DNA of 64,000 nucleotides from CAVTWY01 sp963738575 (GTDB lineage: Bacteria; Pseudomonadota; Gammaproteobacteria; Burkholderiales; Burkholderiaceae_C): NCBI GenBank assembly GCA_963738575.1, contig CAVTWY010000002.1, positions 930,001 through 994,000 on the forward strand, given 5' to 3'. The position numbers were made by a program, and so were the translations under genes. Below, in pieces: positions 50,736 through 58,654 of the stretch; positions within the stretch are counted from its first letter, which is position 1, and each line of letters starts with the position of its first letter. Below the pieces are notes generated by a model. The model worked only from the letters and a program-made list of their open reading frames with translations, searched no databases and was not told the DNA's origin.

Positions 50736-51830
50736 ATGCCCTTGTCGCAACGTTGGACCCTTACGCGCTACTTGATCGAAGAGAGGCGCAGATTCCCTGG
50801 GGCCAGTGGTGACCTCAACGCGCTGTTGCTGGACGTGTCCTTGGCATGCAAAGCAATCGCCCGAATTGTCGCGTTTGGTCAGCTTGGCGACGCCATCACG
50901 GCAGCTGCGCCACCCGAGGTCGGCGCCATCAACGTGCAGGGCGAGGTGCAAAAGCCGCTCGACGTGCTGAGCAATGAGATCTTCATCCGCATGAACGAAT
51001 GGAGCGGAAACCTGGCCGGCATGGCATCCGAAGAGATGGCCGAGCCCAGGCAGATCCCCGTGGCCCATGCGCGCGGCAAGTACTTGCTGGTTTTTGACCC
51101 ACTCGATGGTTCGAGCAACATCGATGTCAACGTGTCGGTGGGCAGTATTTTTTCAATCTTGCGTGCGCCGCAGGACGTGATGGACAGTGGCCGGGACGTG
51201 ACCGAGGCCGATTTTTTACAGCCCGGTGCCACCCAGGTGGCGGCCGGGTACGCCTTGTACGGCCCTACGACGATGTTGGTGCTGACGGTGGGCAACGGCG
51301 TCGCGGGCTTCACGCTGAACCCGAATCTTGGCGAGTTCATGCTCACGCATCGCAACATCCAAGTGCCGGTCGACACACACGAATTTGCCATCAACACGTC
51401 CAACAGCCGATTTTGGGAGCCCCCGGTCAAGCGCTACGTGGACGAGTGCCTGGCCGGCAAACCGGGGCCCAGGGCCAAAGACTTCAACATGCGCTGGATC
51501 GCCAGCATGGTGGCCGAGGCGCATCGCATCTTGATGCGCGGCGGGGTGTTTTTGTACCCCCGCGACACCAAAGACCCGTCCAAGCCGGGCCGCCTGCGTT
51601 TGCTCTACGAGGCCAACCCCATCGGCTTTGTCATGGAGCAAGCCGGCGGCCGTGCCAGCACCGGCCGCCAGCCCATGCTGGGCGTCAAGCCCACCGAACT
51701 GCACCAGCGCATCGGTCTGGTGTTCGGCTCCAAGAACGAGGTGGAGCGCATCGAGCGCTACCACCACGAGCCGGCCACGCGAGAGCGAGGCAATCCACTC
51801 TTTGCCGAGCGCGGCCTATTTCGCGACTGA
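50736..51830 (+). CDS. cbbF: Fructose-1,6-bisphosphatase class I (CbbF)
   Basis: The 364-residue enzyme removes the 1-phosphate of fructose 1,6-bisphosphate (and probably acts on sedoheptulose bisphosphate) in the Calvin cycle. The metal-binding motif LLVFDPLDGSSNIDVN and the later GGVFLYPRD block define class I FBPase. It lies 15 bp after cbbX and before the phosphoribulokinase gene. Confidence 0.95.
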   Translation: MPLSQRWTLTRYLIEERRRFPGASGDLNALLLDVSLACKAIARIVAFGQLGDAITAAAPPEVGAINVQGEVQKPLDVLSNEIFIRMNEWSGNLAGMASEEMAEPRQIPVAHARGKYLLVFDPLDGSSNIDVNVSVGSIFSILRAPQDVMDSGRDVTEADFLQPGATQVAAGYALYGPTTMLVLTVGNGVAGFTLNPNLGEFMLTHRNIQVPVDTHEFAINTSNSRFWEPPVKRYVDECLAGKPGPRAKDFNMRWIASMVAEAHRILMRGGVFLYPRDTKDPSKPGRLRLLYEANPIGFVMEQAGGRASTGRQPMLGVKPTELHQRIGLVFGSKNEVERIERYHHEPATRERGNPLFAERGLFRD

Positions 51831-51886
51831 GTCGCGTCAGCCTCAAAAATTCTCTATAACAATCCCCATCAAGGCGGAGTTAAACC

Positions 51887-52772
51887 ATGTCCGAGCGCCA
51901 CCCCATCATCGCCATCACAGGCTCTTCCGGCGCGGGCACCACGTCGGTCACGCGCACCTTCGAGAACATCTTTCGGCGTGAAGGCGTGCGCGCTGCCACC
52001 ATTGAAGGCGATAGCTTCCACCGCTACGACCGCCAAGAAATGAAGTTGCGCCTGGCGGAAGCCGAGAAAGGCCGGCAACCGCAACTTCAGCCATTTCGGG
52101 CCCGAGAACAACTTGTTCGCTGAATTGGAGGAGCTGTTTCGCTGCTACGGCGAGACGGGCGTGGGCAAACACCGCAAATACCTGCACAACGCAGAAGAAG
52201 CGGCACCCTACCAACAACCACCAGGCACCTTCACGCCATGGGAAGACCTGCCATCCAACACGCAGTTGCTGTTTTACGAAGGCTTGCACGGCGCTGTCGT
52301 CACCCCCGACATCAACATCGCGCGTCACCCCGACTTGCTCATCGGGGTGGTGCCTGTGATCAACCTGGAGTGGGTGCAAAAGTTGTGGCGTGACAAAAAG
52401 CAGCGCGGCTATTCCACCGAAGCAGTGACCGACACCATCCTGCGCCGCATGCCCGACTACGTGAACTACATCTGCCCTCAATTCACCCACACCCATGTCA
52501 ACTTTCAGCGCGTGCCGATGGTGGACACGTCCAACCCCTTCGTGGCGCGTGACATCCCATCGCCCGACGAAAGCCTGGTGGTGATCCGCTTTGCCAACCC
52601 CAAAGGCATCGATTTTCAGTACCTGCTGAGCATGATCCACGACTCGTTCATGTCGCGCGCCAACACCATCGTGGTGCCCGGCGGCAAGATGGAGTTGGCC
52701 ATGCAGCTTATTTTCACGCCCTTCATTTGGCGCATGGTGGAGCGGCAACGTCAAACCCTCCACGCGCTGTGA
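51887..52772 (+). pseudogene. cbbP: Phosphoribulokinase (CbbP) interrupted by a one-base insertion
   Basis: Phosphoribulokinase makes the RuBisCO substrate. The first 61 codons are normal, with the P-loop ITGSSGAGTTSVT and GDSFHRYDR. After RLAEAEK the frame is lost because there is one extra G in the GG at 52070-52071. Removing it restores GNRNFSHFGPENNLFAELE and the rest of the protein through LQLIFTPFIWRMVE-type sequence to 52772, without further stops. Either the gene is newly inactivated or the base is a sequencing error; everything else is intact. No second copy is in the window. Confidence 0.85.
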
Positions 52773-52784
52773 CGGGCCACCCGC

Positions 52785-53564
52785 GTGACGCTCAAGGCAC
52801 TGTTTTGGGACGTTGACGGCACGATAGCCGAGACCGAGCGCGATGGCCACCGCGTGGCCTTCAACCTCGCCTTCAAGGCATGTGACCTACCCTGGCATTG
52901 GAGTGTCGAGCGTTACGGTGAACTTCTGGCCGTCACGGGCGGCCGCGAACGGCTTCTGCATGACATGCGCACGCGTGCAGACGCGCCCAAGCGCCTTGCC
53001 CAGCGGGAGTCGCTGGCGAGTTGGGTGCACCAATGCAAGAACGGGCTCTACGCCGATCTCATCCGATCCCATGGCATCCCGCTGCGGCCCGGCGTGCGCG
53101 AGTTGATGGCGCAGTGCAGCACCCAGGGCATCGCCATGGCCATCACCACCACCACCAGCCAAAGCAACGTCGACGCGCTGCTGCGGGCTCATTGGGGCGC
53201 GGGCTGGGCCGAAGGATTTGCGGCCGTGGTGTGCGGCGAGGATGTTGCGCACAAAAAGCCCGACCCTGAGGTGTACGTGCAGGCCCTCGATCGGCTGCGC
53301 CTAAAGTCCGCAGAGGCTGTTGCGTTGGAAGACTCGCCCGCCGGCGTACGTTCGGCGAAAGCGGCCCACGTTCAAGTGGTTGTGACGCGCAGCGTGTATT
53401 TTGCCAATGCCGCGTTCGAAGGCGTCATGGCCATCGGCCCGGGGCTTGATCAACGTGAAGGGTGGGAGCCAAAACCACTTTCATCAGCTGCGTCCCACTT
53501 GATCGGTTTGGACGACTTGATGGCGTGGCACAGTCGCACCAACCGCCACTGGCCGACGGGCTGA
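52785..53564 (+). CDS. cbbY: CbbY-type HAD phosphatase
   Basis: CbbY dephosphorylates xylulose-1,5-bisphosphate, an inhibitor of RuBisCO released by CbbX, in Rhodobacter. The 259-residue HAD protein has the catalytic DVDGTIAETERDGHRVAFN motif, ITTTTSQSNVDALL and KPDPEVYVQALDRL, followed by LEDSPAGVRSAKAA. It starts at a GTG at 52785, 12 bp after cbbP. A phosphoglycolate phosphatase role (CbbZ) is less likely, because a separate gph lies at 58655. Confidence 0.9.
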   Translation: MTLKALFWDVDGTIAETERDGHRVAFNLAFKACDLPWHWSVERYGELLAVTGGRERLLHDMRTRADAPKRLAQRESLASWVHQCKNGLYADLIRSHGIPLRPGVRELMAQCSTQGIAMAITTTTSQSNVDALLRAHWGAGWAEGFAAVVCGEDVAHKKPDPEVYVQALDRLRLKSAEAVALEDSPAGVRSAKAAHVQVVVTRSVYFANAAFEGVMAIGPGLDQREGWEPKPLSSAASHLIGLDDLMAWHSRTNRHWPTG

Positions 53565-53569
53565 GCCCA

Positions 53570-54079
53570 TCAGACACCCTTCTTGATCATGGCCACCAAT
53601 TGGTCCAGCGCCGCGCCCCAACCGCCCTCAAAACCCATGGCAGCATGCTTTTTGCTGCCTTCTTCGTCCGCGTGGATCACCGTTGCGGTGTACCGGGTAC
53701 CCTGCCCGCTGTCTTCCAGCTCGATCATGGCGGTGAACAAAAAATTCACGTCGTTCGAGCCGCATGTGGCTGCCACCACGGCGGGCCGGTAGCCTGGTAG
53801 CAAGGCATTCGTCCACACCAGCTTTTGGTTGGGTATGACCTCCAAATAGCAGCCCATGTTGGGAAACAACTGCCCCTCGGGCGACTGCATCGTGGTGCGG
53901 AAAACGCCACCGGGTCGCAAGTCGACTTCGCAGTCAATGGTTTTCCACGGCAAGGGGCAAAACCAGGGCATGAGCAGCGCGGGCTCAGTCCACGCGCGCC
54001 ACACCAAAGCACGAGGCACATCAACGACGCGCGTGAAGGTGAGGTCGAGCTTCGAGTCGGGTTGGTGTGTTGGATTCAC
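53570..54079 (-). CDS. SRPBCC/AHSA1-domain protein
   Basis: The 169-residue product has the AHSA1-type N-terminal strand LDLTFTRVVDVPRALVWRAW and the middle WKTIDCEVDLRPGGVF, with a C-terminal helix GWGAALDQLVAMI. Such START-like proteins bind small hydrophobic ligands, but the ligand cannot be told here. It is convergent with cbbY with a 5-bp gap. Confidence 0.85.
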   Translation of the reverse strand: MNPTHQPDSKLDLTFTRVVDVPRALVWRAWTEPALLMPWFCPLPWKTIDCEVDLRPGGVFRTTMQSPEGQLFPNMGCYLEVIPNQKLVWTNALLPGYRPAVVAATCGSNDVNFLFTAMIELEDSGQGTRYTATVIHADEEGSKKHAAMGFEGGWGAALDQLVAMIKKGV

Positions 54080-54383
54080 GTGATTACTCCTGCGGCCGAC
54101 GTTGGTGGCGAGGTTACCTCGGGTCGTTCAATAGGTCCAGCTTGGCCTCAGAAAAGTCACTTGGGCCGTGATCGAAAGTGTCACTCGCTTCGCGTTGGGC
54201 TCCGCCGCTGCGGTCTGTACGTAAAAATCCCAACCGGATGCCGGGGGGAACCGCGCCGGATGGTCGTAGCCCGGAGAACTTGGCTTTTTTGACCAAAGAA
54301 GCCGTTTTGTTCCCCCAGTTGTTCCCCCGTTTGGGTCACGCTACCTCATGCACATGCGAAGGTGGACGGCCCCACACCGCCCA
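54080..54383. other. Intergenic region without a clear gene
   Basis: About 300 bp between the SRPBCC gene and the antitoxin. It holds no convincing coding frame. It contains two degenerate 12-bp units of the form GTTTTGTTCCCC at 54304-54327, similar to the triple repeat at 56096. Confidence 0.5.
54304..54327 (+). repeat. Two degenerate copies of a GTTTTGTTCCCC unit
   Basis: GTTTTGTTCCCC followed by CAGTTGTTCCCC. The unit is the same as that repeated at 56096-56131, in the same orientation, with the two HigBA-type pairs in between. Confidence 0.5.
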
Positions 54384-54668
54384 TCACGCGGCCACCAGCT
54401 CCATCCGCACGCGCCACCCACAAGCCGCAGCCATGTTCACCAACGCGTCCAGTGAAAACCGGCTGATGCGCCCACGAAGCAGGTCGTTCATGCGCGGCTG
54501 GGTGACACCGCAACGGCGCGCCGCTTCGGCCTGCGTCCAACCCTCGGCGGACACCAAATGCGTGAGCCCATCCATCAAATCAGCGCGGGCCCGAAGGTTG
54601 GCAGCTTCTTCAGGCGTGTCGGCCAATGCGTCGAAAGCGTCGGCGAAGGTTTGGGGCTTGGTTGTCAT
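54384..54668 (-). CDS. XRE-family antitoxin of a HigBA/RelE-type pair
   Basis: This 94-residue protein has a helix-turn-helix in the middle (WTQAEAARRCGVTQPRMNDLL). It follows the toxin gene with an ATGA overlap, the toxin-first order of HigBA-like modules. It would neutralise the toxin and repress the operon through the inverted repeat at 55000-55017. Confidence 0.85.
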   Translation of the reverse strand: MTTKPQTFADAFDALADTPEEAANLRARADLMDGLTHLVSAEGWTQAEAARRCGVTQPRMNDLLRGRISRFSLDALVNMAAACGWRVRMELVAA

Positions 54669-54991
54669 GGTCGATCCTTCATCAAAGCGCGGTATCGCCG
54701 CGCCGCCAGTTGAATGTCTGTTTGTGCAGTGGTTTGCGTCTTCTTTTGAAAGGCGTGCAGCACGTACACCGCTTCGGGCAAGCGGGCCACGTACGCCACG
54801 CGGAAGGTGCCCTCCTCACTCCACAAGCGCACCTCCTCAACACCTTGGCCCACCGAAGGCATGGGCTTGAAGTCATGCGGCTGGTGGCCTTGTTGCACTC
54901 GGCGTAATTGGTAGCCAGCGTCCCGGCGGGCGTCATCGGCGAAACCGCGAACGGCCTTGAGGGAATCGCCCAGGAAGGTCAGCGGCTTCAT
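54665..54991 (-). CDS. RelE/HigB-type (Gp49-like) toxin
   Basis: The 108-residue product starts MKPLTFLGDSLKAVRGF, where DARRDAGYQLRRVQ, EVRLWSEEGTFRVAYVARL and VLHAFQKKTQTT match phage-derived Gp49-like/HigB toxins, ribosome-dependent mRNA interferases. The ATG at 54991 fits the family N-terminus and follows the operator; the frame is open 33 codons further upstream. Confidence 0.87.
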   Translation of the reverse strand: MKPLTFLGDSLKAVRGFADDARRDAGYQLRRVQQGHQPHDFKPMPSVGQGVEEVRLWSEEGTFRVAYVARLPEAVYVLHAFQKKTQTTAQTDIQLAARRYRALMKDRP

Positions 54992-54999
54992 ACGGGGAC

Positions 55000-55017
55000 T
55001 ATATCCGTTTGGACATA
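55000..55017. promoter_or_regulatory. Operator-like inverted repeat of the first toxin-antitoxin pair
   Basis: TATATCC, GTTT, GGACATA: six of seven arm bases pair. It lies just upstream of the toxin start, where the antitoxin should bind to autoregulate. Confidence 0.55.
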
Positions 55018-55187
55018 GGCTGCCAACCGGGGCCGCAAGTGGGCATCGCTCGGCTTCTTGCTGGGCCGCGAGAAATTTCGCGCCAGCCATGGCAAAAATG
55101 CATCAACCTTGAGCAGCCGGGCGTCCACTCCGGACAACCATAAACATACGCACTCACACTCATTCTTGGACGTCTTCACCACCCGCC

Positions 55188-55235
55188 CGGCCTGAATGTC
55201 ACCGGCCTGAATGTCACTGTCGGCCTGAATGTCAC
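55188..55235 (+). repeat. Three tandem copies of CGGCCTGAATGTCAC
   Basis: Identical 15-bp units start at 55188, 55203 and 55221; the third is separated from the second by TGT. They lie just upstream of the HigBA operator. Their role is unknown. Confidence 0.8.
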
Positions 55236-55240
55236 TTGCC

Positions 55241-55261
55241 TTAGTCCCATTTTGGGACTAA
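55241..55261. promoter_or_regulatory. Operator of the second HigBA pair (perfect palindrome)
   Basis: TTAGTCCCA, TTT, TGGGACTAA: a perfect 9-bp inverted repeat 10 bp upstream of the toxin start, the expected HigA autoregulatory site. Confidence 0.7.
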
Positions 55262-55271
55262 ACTTCGATCC

Positions 55272-55574
55272 ATGCGAGTAATTGCGGTGTCTACCCTTCG
55301 GGCGTTCTTGGAGCGCCATCCCGACGCCGAGCAACCGCTGAAGGCTTGGTACAAGGAGGCCTCCAGTGCAAGTTGGAGCCAGCCCGCCGACATCAAGGCG
55401 CAGTACCGCAGCGCCAGCGTGCTGAAGAACCGTCGCGTGGTCTTCAACATCAAAGGCAATGACTACCGGCTGATCGTGGCCATTGCATACAAGTTGCAGA
55501 TCGTCTACGTGAAGTTCGTCGGCACCCACAAAGAGTACGACGCAGTGGACGCCGAAACCGTTGAAATGGCCTGA
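55272..55574 (+). CDS. higB: HigB-type mRNA interferase toxin
   Basis: The 100-residue product begins MRVIAVSTLRAFLERHPDAEQ and has WSQPADIKAQYRSASVLKNRRVVF-type sequence followed by NDYRLIVAIAYKLQIVYVKFVGTH, the hallmarks of the HigB toxin family. It is followed after 18 bp by its antitoxin gene and preceded by a perfect palindromic operator. Confidence 0.93.
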   Translation: MRVIAVSTLRAFLERHPDAEQPLKAWYKEASSASWSQPADIKAQYRSASVLKNRRVVFNIKGNDYRLIVAIAYKLQIVYVKFVGTHKEYDAVDAETVEMA

Positions 55575-55592
55575 CCGGCCACGGAGGAAAAC

Positions 55593-55964
55593 ATGGACAT
55601 CCGCCCTATCCGCACCGACGCAGACTACAAGGCCACGCTCAAAGAGATTTCTGCCTTGATGGTGTCCGACCCTGATCTGGGCACGCCGGAGGGTGATCGC
55701 CTGGACATCCTGGCCGCGCTGGTGCAAGCCTACGAGGCCAAGCACGTGCCCATCACCGCGCCAGATCCGGTGGAAGCCATCAAGTTCCGGATGGATCAGA
55801 GCGGTCTGTCTGTCAAAGATCTTGAGCCGATCATTGGCAAAAGCAACCGCGTCTACGAAGTCCTAAGCCGCAAGCGCCCGCTGACACTGGCCATGATCCG
55901 CAGACTGCACAAGAGCCTGGGTATCTCGGCCGATGTGTTGATAGCGGAGACTGTTGCCGGGTGA
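55593..55964 (+). CDS. higA: HigA-type antitoxin with XRE domain
   Basis: The 123-residue product has the HigA N-terminal region (IRTDADYKATLKEISALM) and a C-terminal helix-turn-helix (MDQSGLSVKDLEPIIGKSNRVYEVL). It has a GGAGG site and ends in front of a strong terminator. Confidence 0.93.
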   Translation: MDIRPIRTDADYKATLKEISALMVSDPDLGTPEGDRLDILAALVQAYEAKHVPITAPDPVEAIKFRMDQSGLSVKDLEPIIGKSNRVYEVLSRKRPLTLAMIRRLHKSLGISADVLIAETVAG

Positions 55965-55990
55965 GGAACCGGCGCAAACAGGCGACAAAA

Positions 55991-56016
55991 AGCACCAACT
56001 GTTAACAGTTGGTGCT
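55991..56016 (+). terminator. Terminator after higA
   Basis: AGCACCAACTG, TTAA, CAGTTGGTGCT: an 11-bp perfect hairpin with an A-run before it and TT after it, so it could work in both directions. It lies 26 bp after the higA stop. Confidence 0.75.
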
Positions 56017-56095
56017 TTGGTACTGGTGGGCTGAGGTCTATTGAAAGATGCCTCAGAAGCCCCATAAACGCTCAAATCCGTGACGCACCAGAACG

Positions 56096-56131
56096 GTTTT
56101 GTTCCCCGGTTTGTTCCCCGGTTTGTTCCCC
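56096..56131 (+). repeat. Three 12-bp tandem repeats (GGTTTGTTCCCC type)
   Basis: GTTTTGTTCCCC, GGTTTGTTCCCC and GGTTTGTTCCCC in tandem. Related units occur at 54304. The 55965-56280 stretch holds this array and the higA terminator but no convincing gene. Confidence 0.7.
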
Positions 56132-56280
56132 GAATTTTCGCTCACTTTCGCGTCTTGTTCACGCACAAAGAAAAAGCCGAAGCAGGATTAGAGCACGGCT
56201 CAAGCGACTGGGCGGTGTGGTCGCTCCACCACGCCTGCAAGGTTCCACGGTGGCCATGCGCATGGTGCTACCTGTGAGGG

Positions 56281-57612
56281 TCAGCGGGATTCGTCCGAGA
56301 AAGGACCGCGTCTTGCACTTCTCGCACCTTTGCCGCCCACCCTTGCGTACCGCCTCGGGTCAAAGCCTCTGCGCTGCTCCAGCAGGACATCGCCATCTAT
56401 GAAGGTCGCCAAGAGTTCAATGTCGCCTGTAGTTACACCGATCTGAGCAAAGTGCATCCGCCAGGTGTTGACGGCCCCGATGACGGTGGCCACCTCCTGA
56501 GCAGCCCCCTCTGGTTGCAGACCGAACGCGCCGCACTCTGACATGGCGTTGTCCAGCGTGGAGTCCCGACCGTCTGCGCCACAGATGAATTCCTGGTACC
56601 CCTGCCCGGAGTGGGTGGGCAACACATCGTAGGCCGGTGCCAGCTTCAGCTTCCCGTTGTCGTAAGGGTGGACCACCAGCAAGGCGTGGTTCTTCTCGTG
56701 GTCGTCGGTGTTGTCCATCAGGATGTTGAAGACCATGCGGCGAAACAGTTCGCGTGCATCGCGCTGATTCACGCCGTCTTGCGCCACCCCGACCCGCCGC
56801 AAGATGCGGGCGAGTTCCGGATAACCCATCTGCGGCTCCTCTCCACTGGCGGTGGTTGCTCGGATGGCCGTGCCGGCCGAGATGCTGTGGATGCGGTGGT
56901 TTCGCTCGCGGTCGAAGCGGCGGATCGCCACCGCATTGAACCCGACCAACGGGATGAGCTGGGTCTGCGCCACGGTGATGCCCGCGTGCGCAGCCAAGGT
57001 CATGGTGGCATGCTCAATCAGCGGCGTATCCACGGGCTCGTTGTTGAAAAACTTGATGACCCAGGCATCGCCATTGATGTCGATGAGCGCCTTGGGCTTG
57101 GCACCGCCCATCGGGCTGCCACCGCCCGCAATGATGCGGGCCTCCAACGCCGTCAGTGGCTCGGCAGCCTCGATCTTGGCCACCACCTCGCTCAGGTGCT
57201 TGGCATCCTGCAGCCTGGGCAGTGGCCCGCCGGGACGCGGCTCGTAGCGCTCCGCCGAAGTGGACACGCCCAGGGCACCAAAGCGGTCGTCCCCCGCGTA
57301 GTACAGGTACTCCATCAGCGACAGGCGCTGTGGCTTGTCCACAAACCGGATGACTTTCTCGCCCCAGCGGTCGGGTCGCGCGTCGTCCACCGCTCCCACG
57401 GCGCGTGGCGCATCGGCAAACAAGCGCCCAGGTGGCAGAAACTCGGTGTCTGCCAGCGGCAGGTCTTCGCTGATCGCAAAGCCGGAGGCCAGCCATTCCT
57501 TGCCGTATTGCAGCGAAACGCCCTTGCCCCCCGATACCAGCCTGAGTGTGCCGATCGGTCTGGGTTCGGCCGGGTTGCCGAGGTACCAGAGGGTCAGGAC
57601 ATCCAGGCGCAT
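56281..57612 (-). CDS. hipA: HipA-family serine/threonine kinase toxin
   Basis: The 443-residue protein has the HipA N-terminal strand domain (LTLWYLGNPAEPRPIGTLRL) and LPPGRLFADAPRAVG-type sequence. Further on are the kinase core with SPMGGAKPKALI and WVIKFFN, and the catalytic region FNILMDNTDDHEKNHALL with DVLP after it. HipA kinases phosphorylate tRNA synthetases and induce dormancy. It lies 1 bp after hipB. This one seems to have an Arg-rich tail. Confidence 0.93.
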   Translation of the reverse strand: MRLDVLTLWYLGNPAEPRPIGTLRLVSGGKGVSLQYGKEWLASGFAISEDLPLADTEFLPPGRLFADAPRAVGAVDDARPDRWGEKVIRFVDKPQRLSLMEYLYYAGDDRFGALGVSTSAERYEPRPGGPLPRLQDAKHLSEVVAKIEAAEPLTALEARIIAGGGSPMGGAKPKALIDINGDAWVIKFFNNEPVDTPLIEHATMTLAAHAGITVAQTQLIPLVGFNAVAIRRFDRERNHRIHSISAGTAIRATTASGEEPQMGYPELARILRRVGVAQDGVNQRDARELFRRMVFNILMDNTDDHEKNHALLVVHPYDNGKLKLAPAYDVLPTHSGQGYQEFICGADGRDSTLDNAMSECGAFGLQPEGAAQEVATVIGAVNTWRMHFAQIGVTTGDIELLATFIDGDVLLEQRRGFDPRRYARVGGKGARSARRGPFSDESR

Positions 57613-57613
57613 C

Positions 57614-57988
57614 TCAAGCCTTTTTCGGTGCCGTATTCAACCGGGCTGCCGCAGCCGCTTGCGCGCGAGCGCGCCCCAAAGCGACCGCTTCGCGCACTTC
57701 CATCTCGATGGCGCCCCGGTCGTGCTCGGGCGCTGCCAACGTGCCGAGTTCGCCATCGCGCTGAATCAGCCACAGCGAGGTGGCCACAATGCCGATGCCC
57801 ACGCCAGGATCTCCGGCCTCCAACCGCTGCAGCGTGGGCACCGACACCCCCATGCGTTGCGCCCAGGTCTTGAGGGATTCTTTGCGCCGCAAGCGCGCAA
57901 CCGCCAGGTCGGCGCCCAGCTTTTCGATGGCGGCCAAGGTGGCAGGTGGCAGTTGTTGCAGTGCGCGAGCGGTCTTTGGCATGCACAT
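57614..57988 (-). CDS. hipB: HipB-type XRE antitoxin
   Basis: The 124-residue product has a helix-turn-helix (KESLKTWAQRMGVSVPTLQRLEAG) and precedes hipA. The start is the ATG at 57988 or 57982; both lie within or beside the first operator, so HipB would directly control its own start region. Confidence 0.9.
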   Translation of the reverse strand: MCMPKTARALQQLPPATLAAIEKLGADLAVARLRRKESLKTWAQRMGVSVPTLQRLEAGDPGVGIGIVATSLWLIQRDGELGTLAAPEHDRGAIEMEVREAVALGRARAQAAAAARLNTAPKKA

Positions 57989-58002
57989 AGATTGTATCTA
58001 TG
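57986..58002. promoter_or_regulatory. HipB operator 1
   Basis: CATAGAT, TGT, ATCTATG: a perfect 7-bp inverted repeat overlapping the hipB start. Confidence 0.65.
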
Positions 58003-58012
58003 CAGCTCAAAT

Positions 58013-58032
58013 AGTAAACATCTATGTTTACT
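58013..58032. promoter_or_regulatory. HipB operator 2
   Basis: AGTAAACA, TCTA, TGTTTACT: a perfect 8-bp inverted repeat. Its centre lies 28.5 bp from that of operator 1. The two arms differ in sequence, apart from an internal ATCTATG common to both. Confidence 0.6.
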
Positions 58033-58200
58033 TAAAAGCAACGCTGAGAGCCCATAGCCCGTTGCAGGTCACGTTCGACTTGGCCTGACCCAGTCACTCA
58101 TAACGTCACCGGCGCCCGTTGGCGGTGCCGGTTTCACCTGGGATGTCCTGGGACGTCCATAGACCCTACGGGACAAAAAACCGTTGATTTACAAAGAAAA

Positions 58201-58231
58201 AGGGCGTCTACCGGATCTTGGTGGACGCCCT
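58201..58231 (-). terminator. Terminator of ssrA
   Basis: A 12-bp stem (58201-58212 with 58220-58231, two-thirds GC) with a 7-nt loop is followed on the minus strand by a run of T residues (58200 downwards). It begins 13 bp after the tmRNA 3' end. Confidence 0.8.
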
Positions 58232-58243
58232 TGGACGTTGAAA

Positions 58244-58617
58244 TGGTGGAGCCGGGGGGAATCGAACCCCCGTCCGCAAGCCATCACCGGACAGTTCTAC
58301 ATGTGTAGTCGTCTGATTTATTTTCTTATCCCTGGGTCGCGCAGCGACACGCTACCTTCAGGACCAGTCGCTTGATCTCGCGCCATGTTGAGCGACCCAA
58401 CATGGCGCCAGCCGATGTGAATGACCTCTCAGCTTAAGGTCTTGCGACCTTCAACCCAGCCCATCGGCCTGCTGTTGAGAGGCTCACGGGTGTTAAGCCG
58501 CGAGTGCGTACGTTTGATCGTTCGCAGTTACTTTGTTTCCAGATGGATTTACGAGCTGACTGGTGCTCGACATGCCCTGCGCCGGATCTGCACCCACGTC
58601 GAAACCTGGTCGGCCCC
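58244..58617 (-). ncRNA. ssrA: tmRNA (ssrA)
   Basis: tmRNA rescues stalled ribosomes. The 3' end holds a tRNA-like T-arm (GGGGGTTCGATTCCCCC) and encoded CCA (58244). The 5' end GGGGCCG (58617-58611) pairs with the 3' CGGCTCC in a seven-pair acceptor stem with one G-T pair. The tag frame at 58525-58493 reads ANDQTYALAA-stop, close to the ANDDTYALAA tag of Burkholderia. The total length is 374 nt. Confidence 0.95.
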
Positions 58618-58654
58618 TGGGTGCTTTCAGGTTTCCCTGTCCGCAGGCACTAGT

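Noticed and set aside
54230..58244. A genomic island integrated at the 3' end of ssrA
   Set aside because: The only similarity to the ssrA 3' end is an 11-base GCCGGGGGGAA near 54240, no integrase is seen, and the ssrA terminator still sits directly beside the gene.
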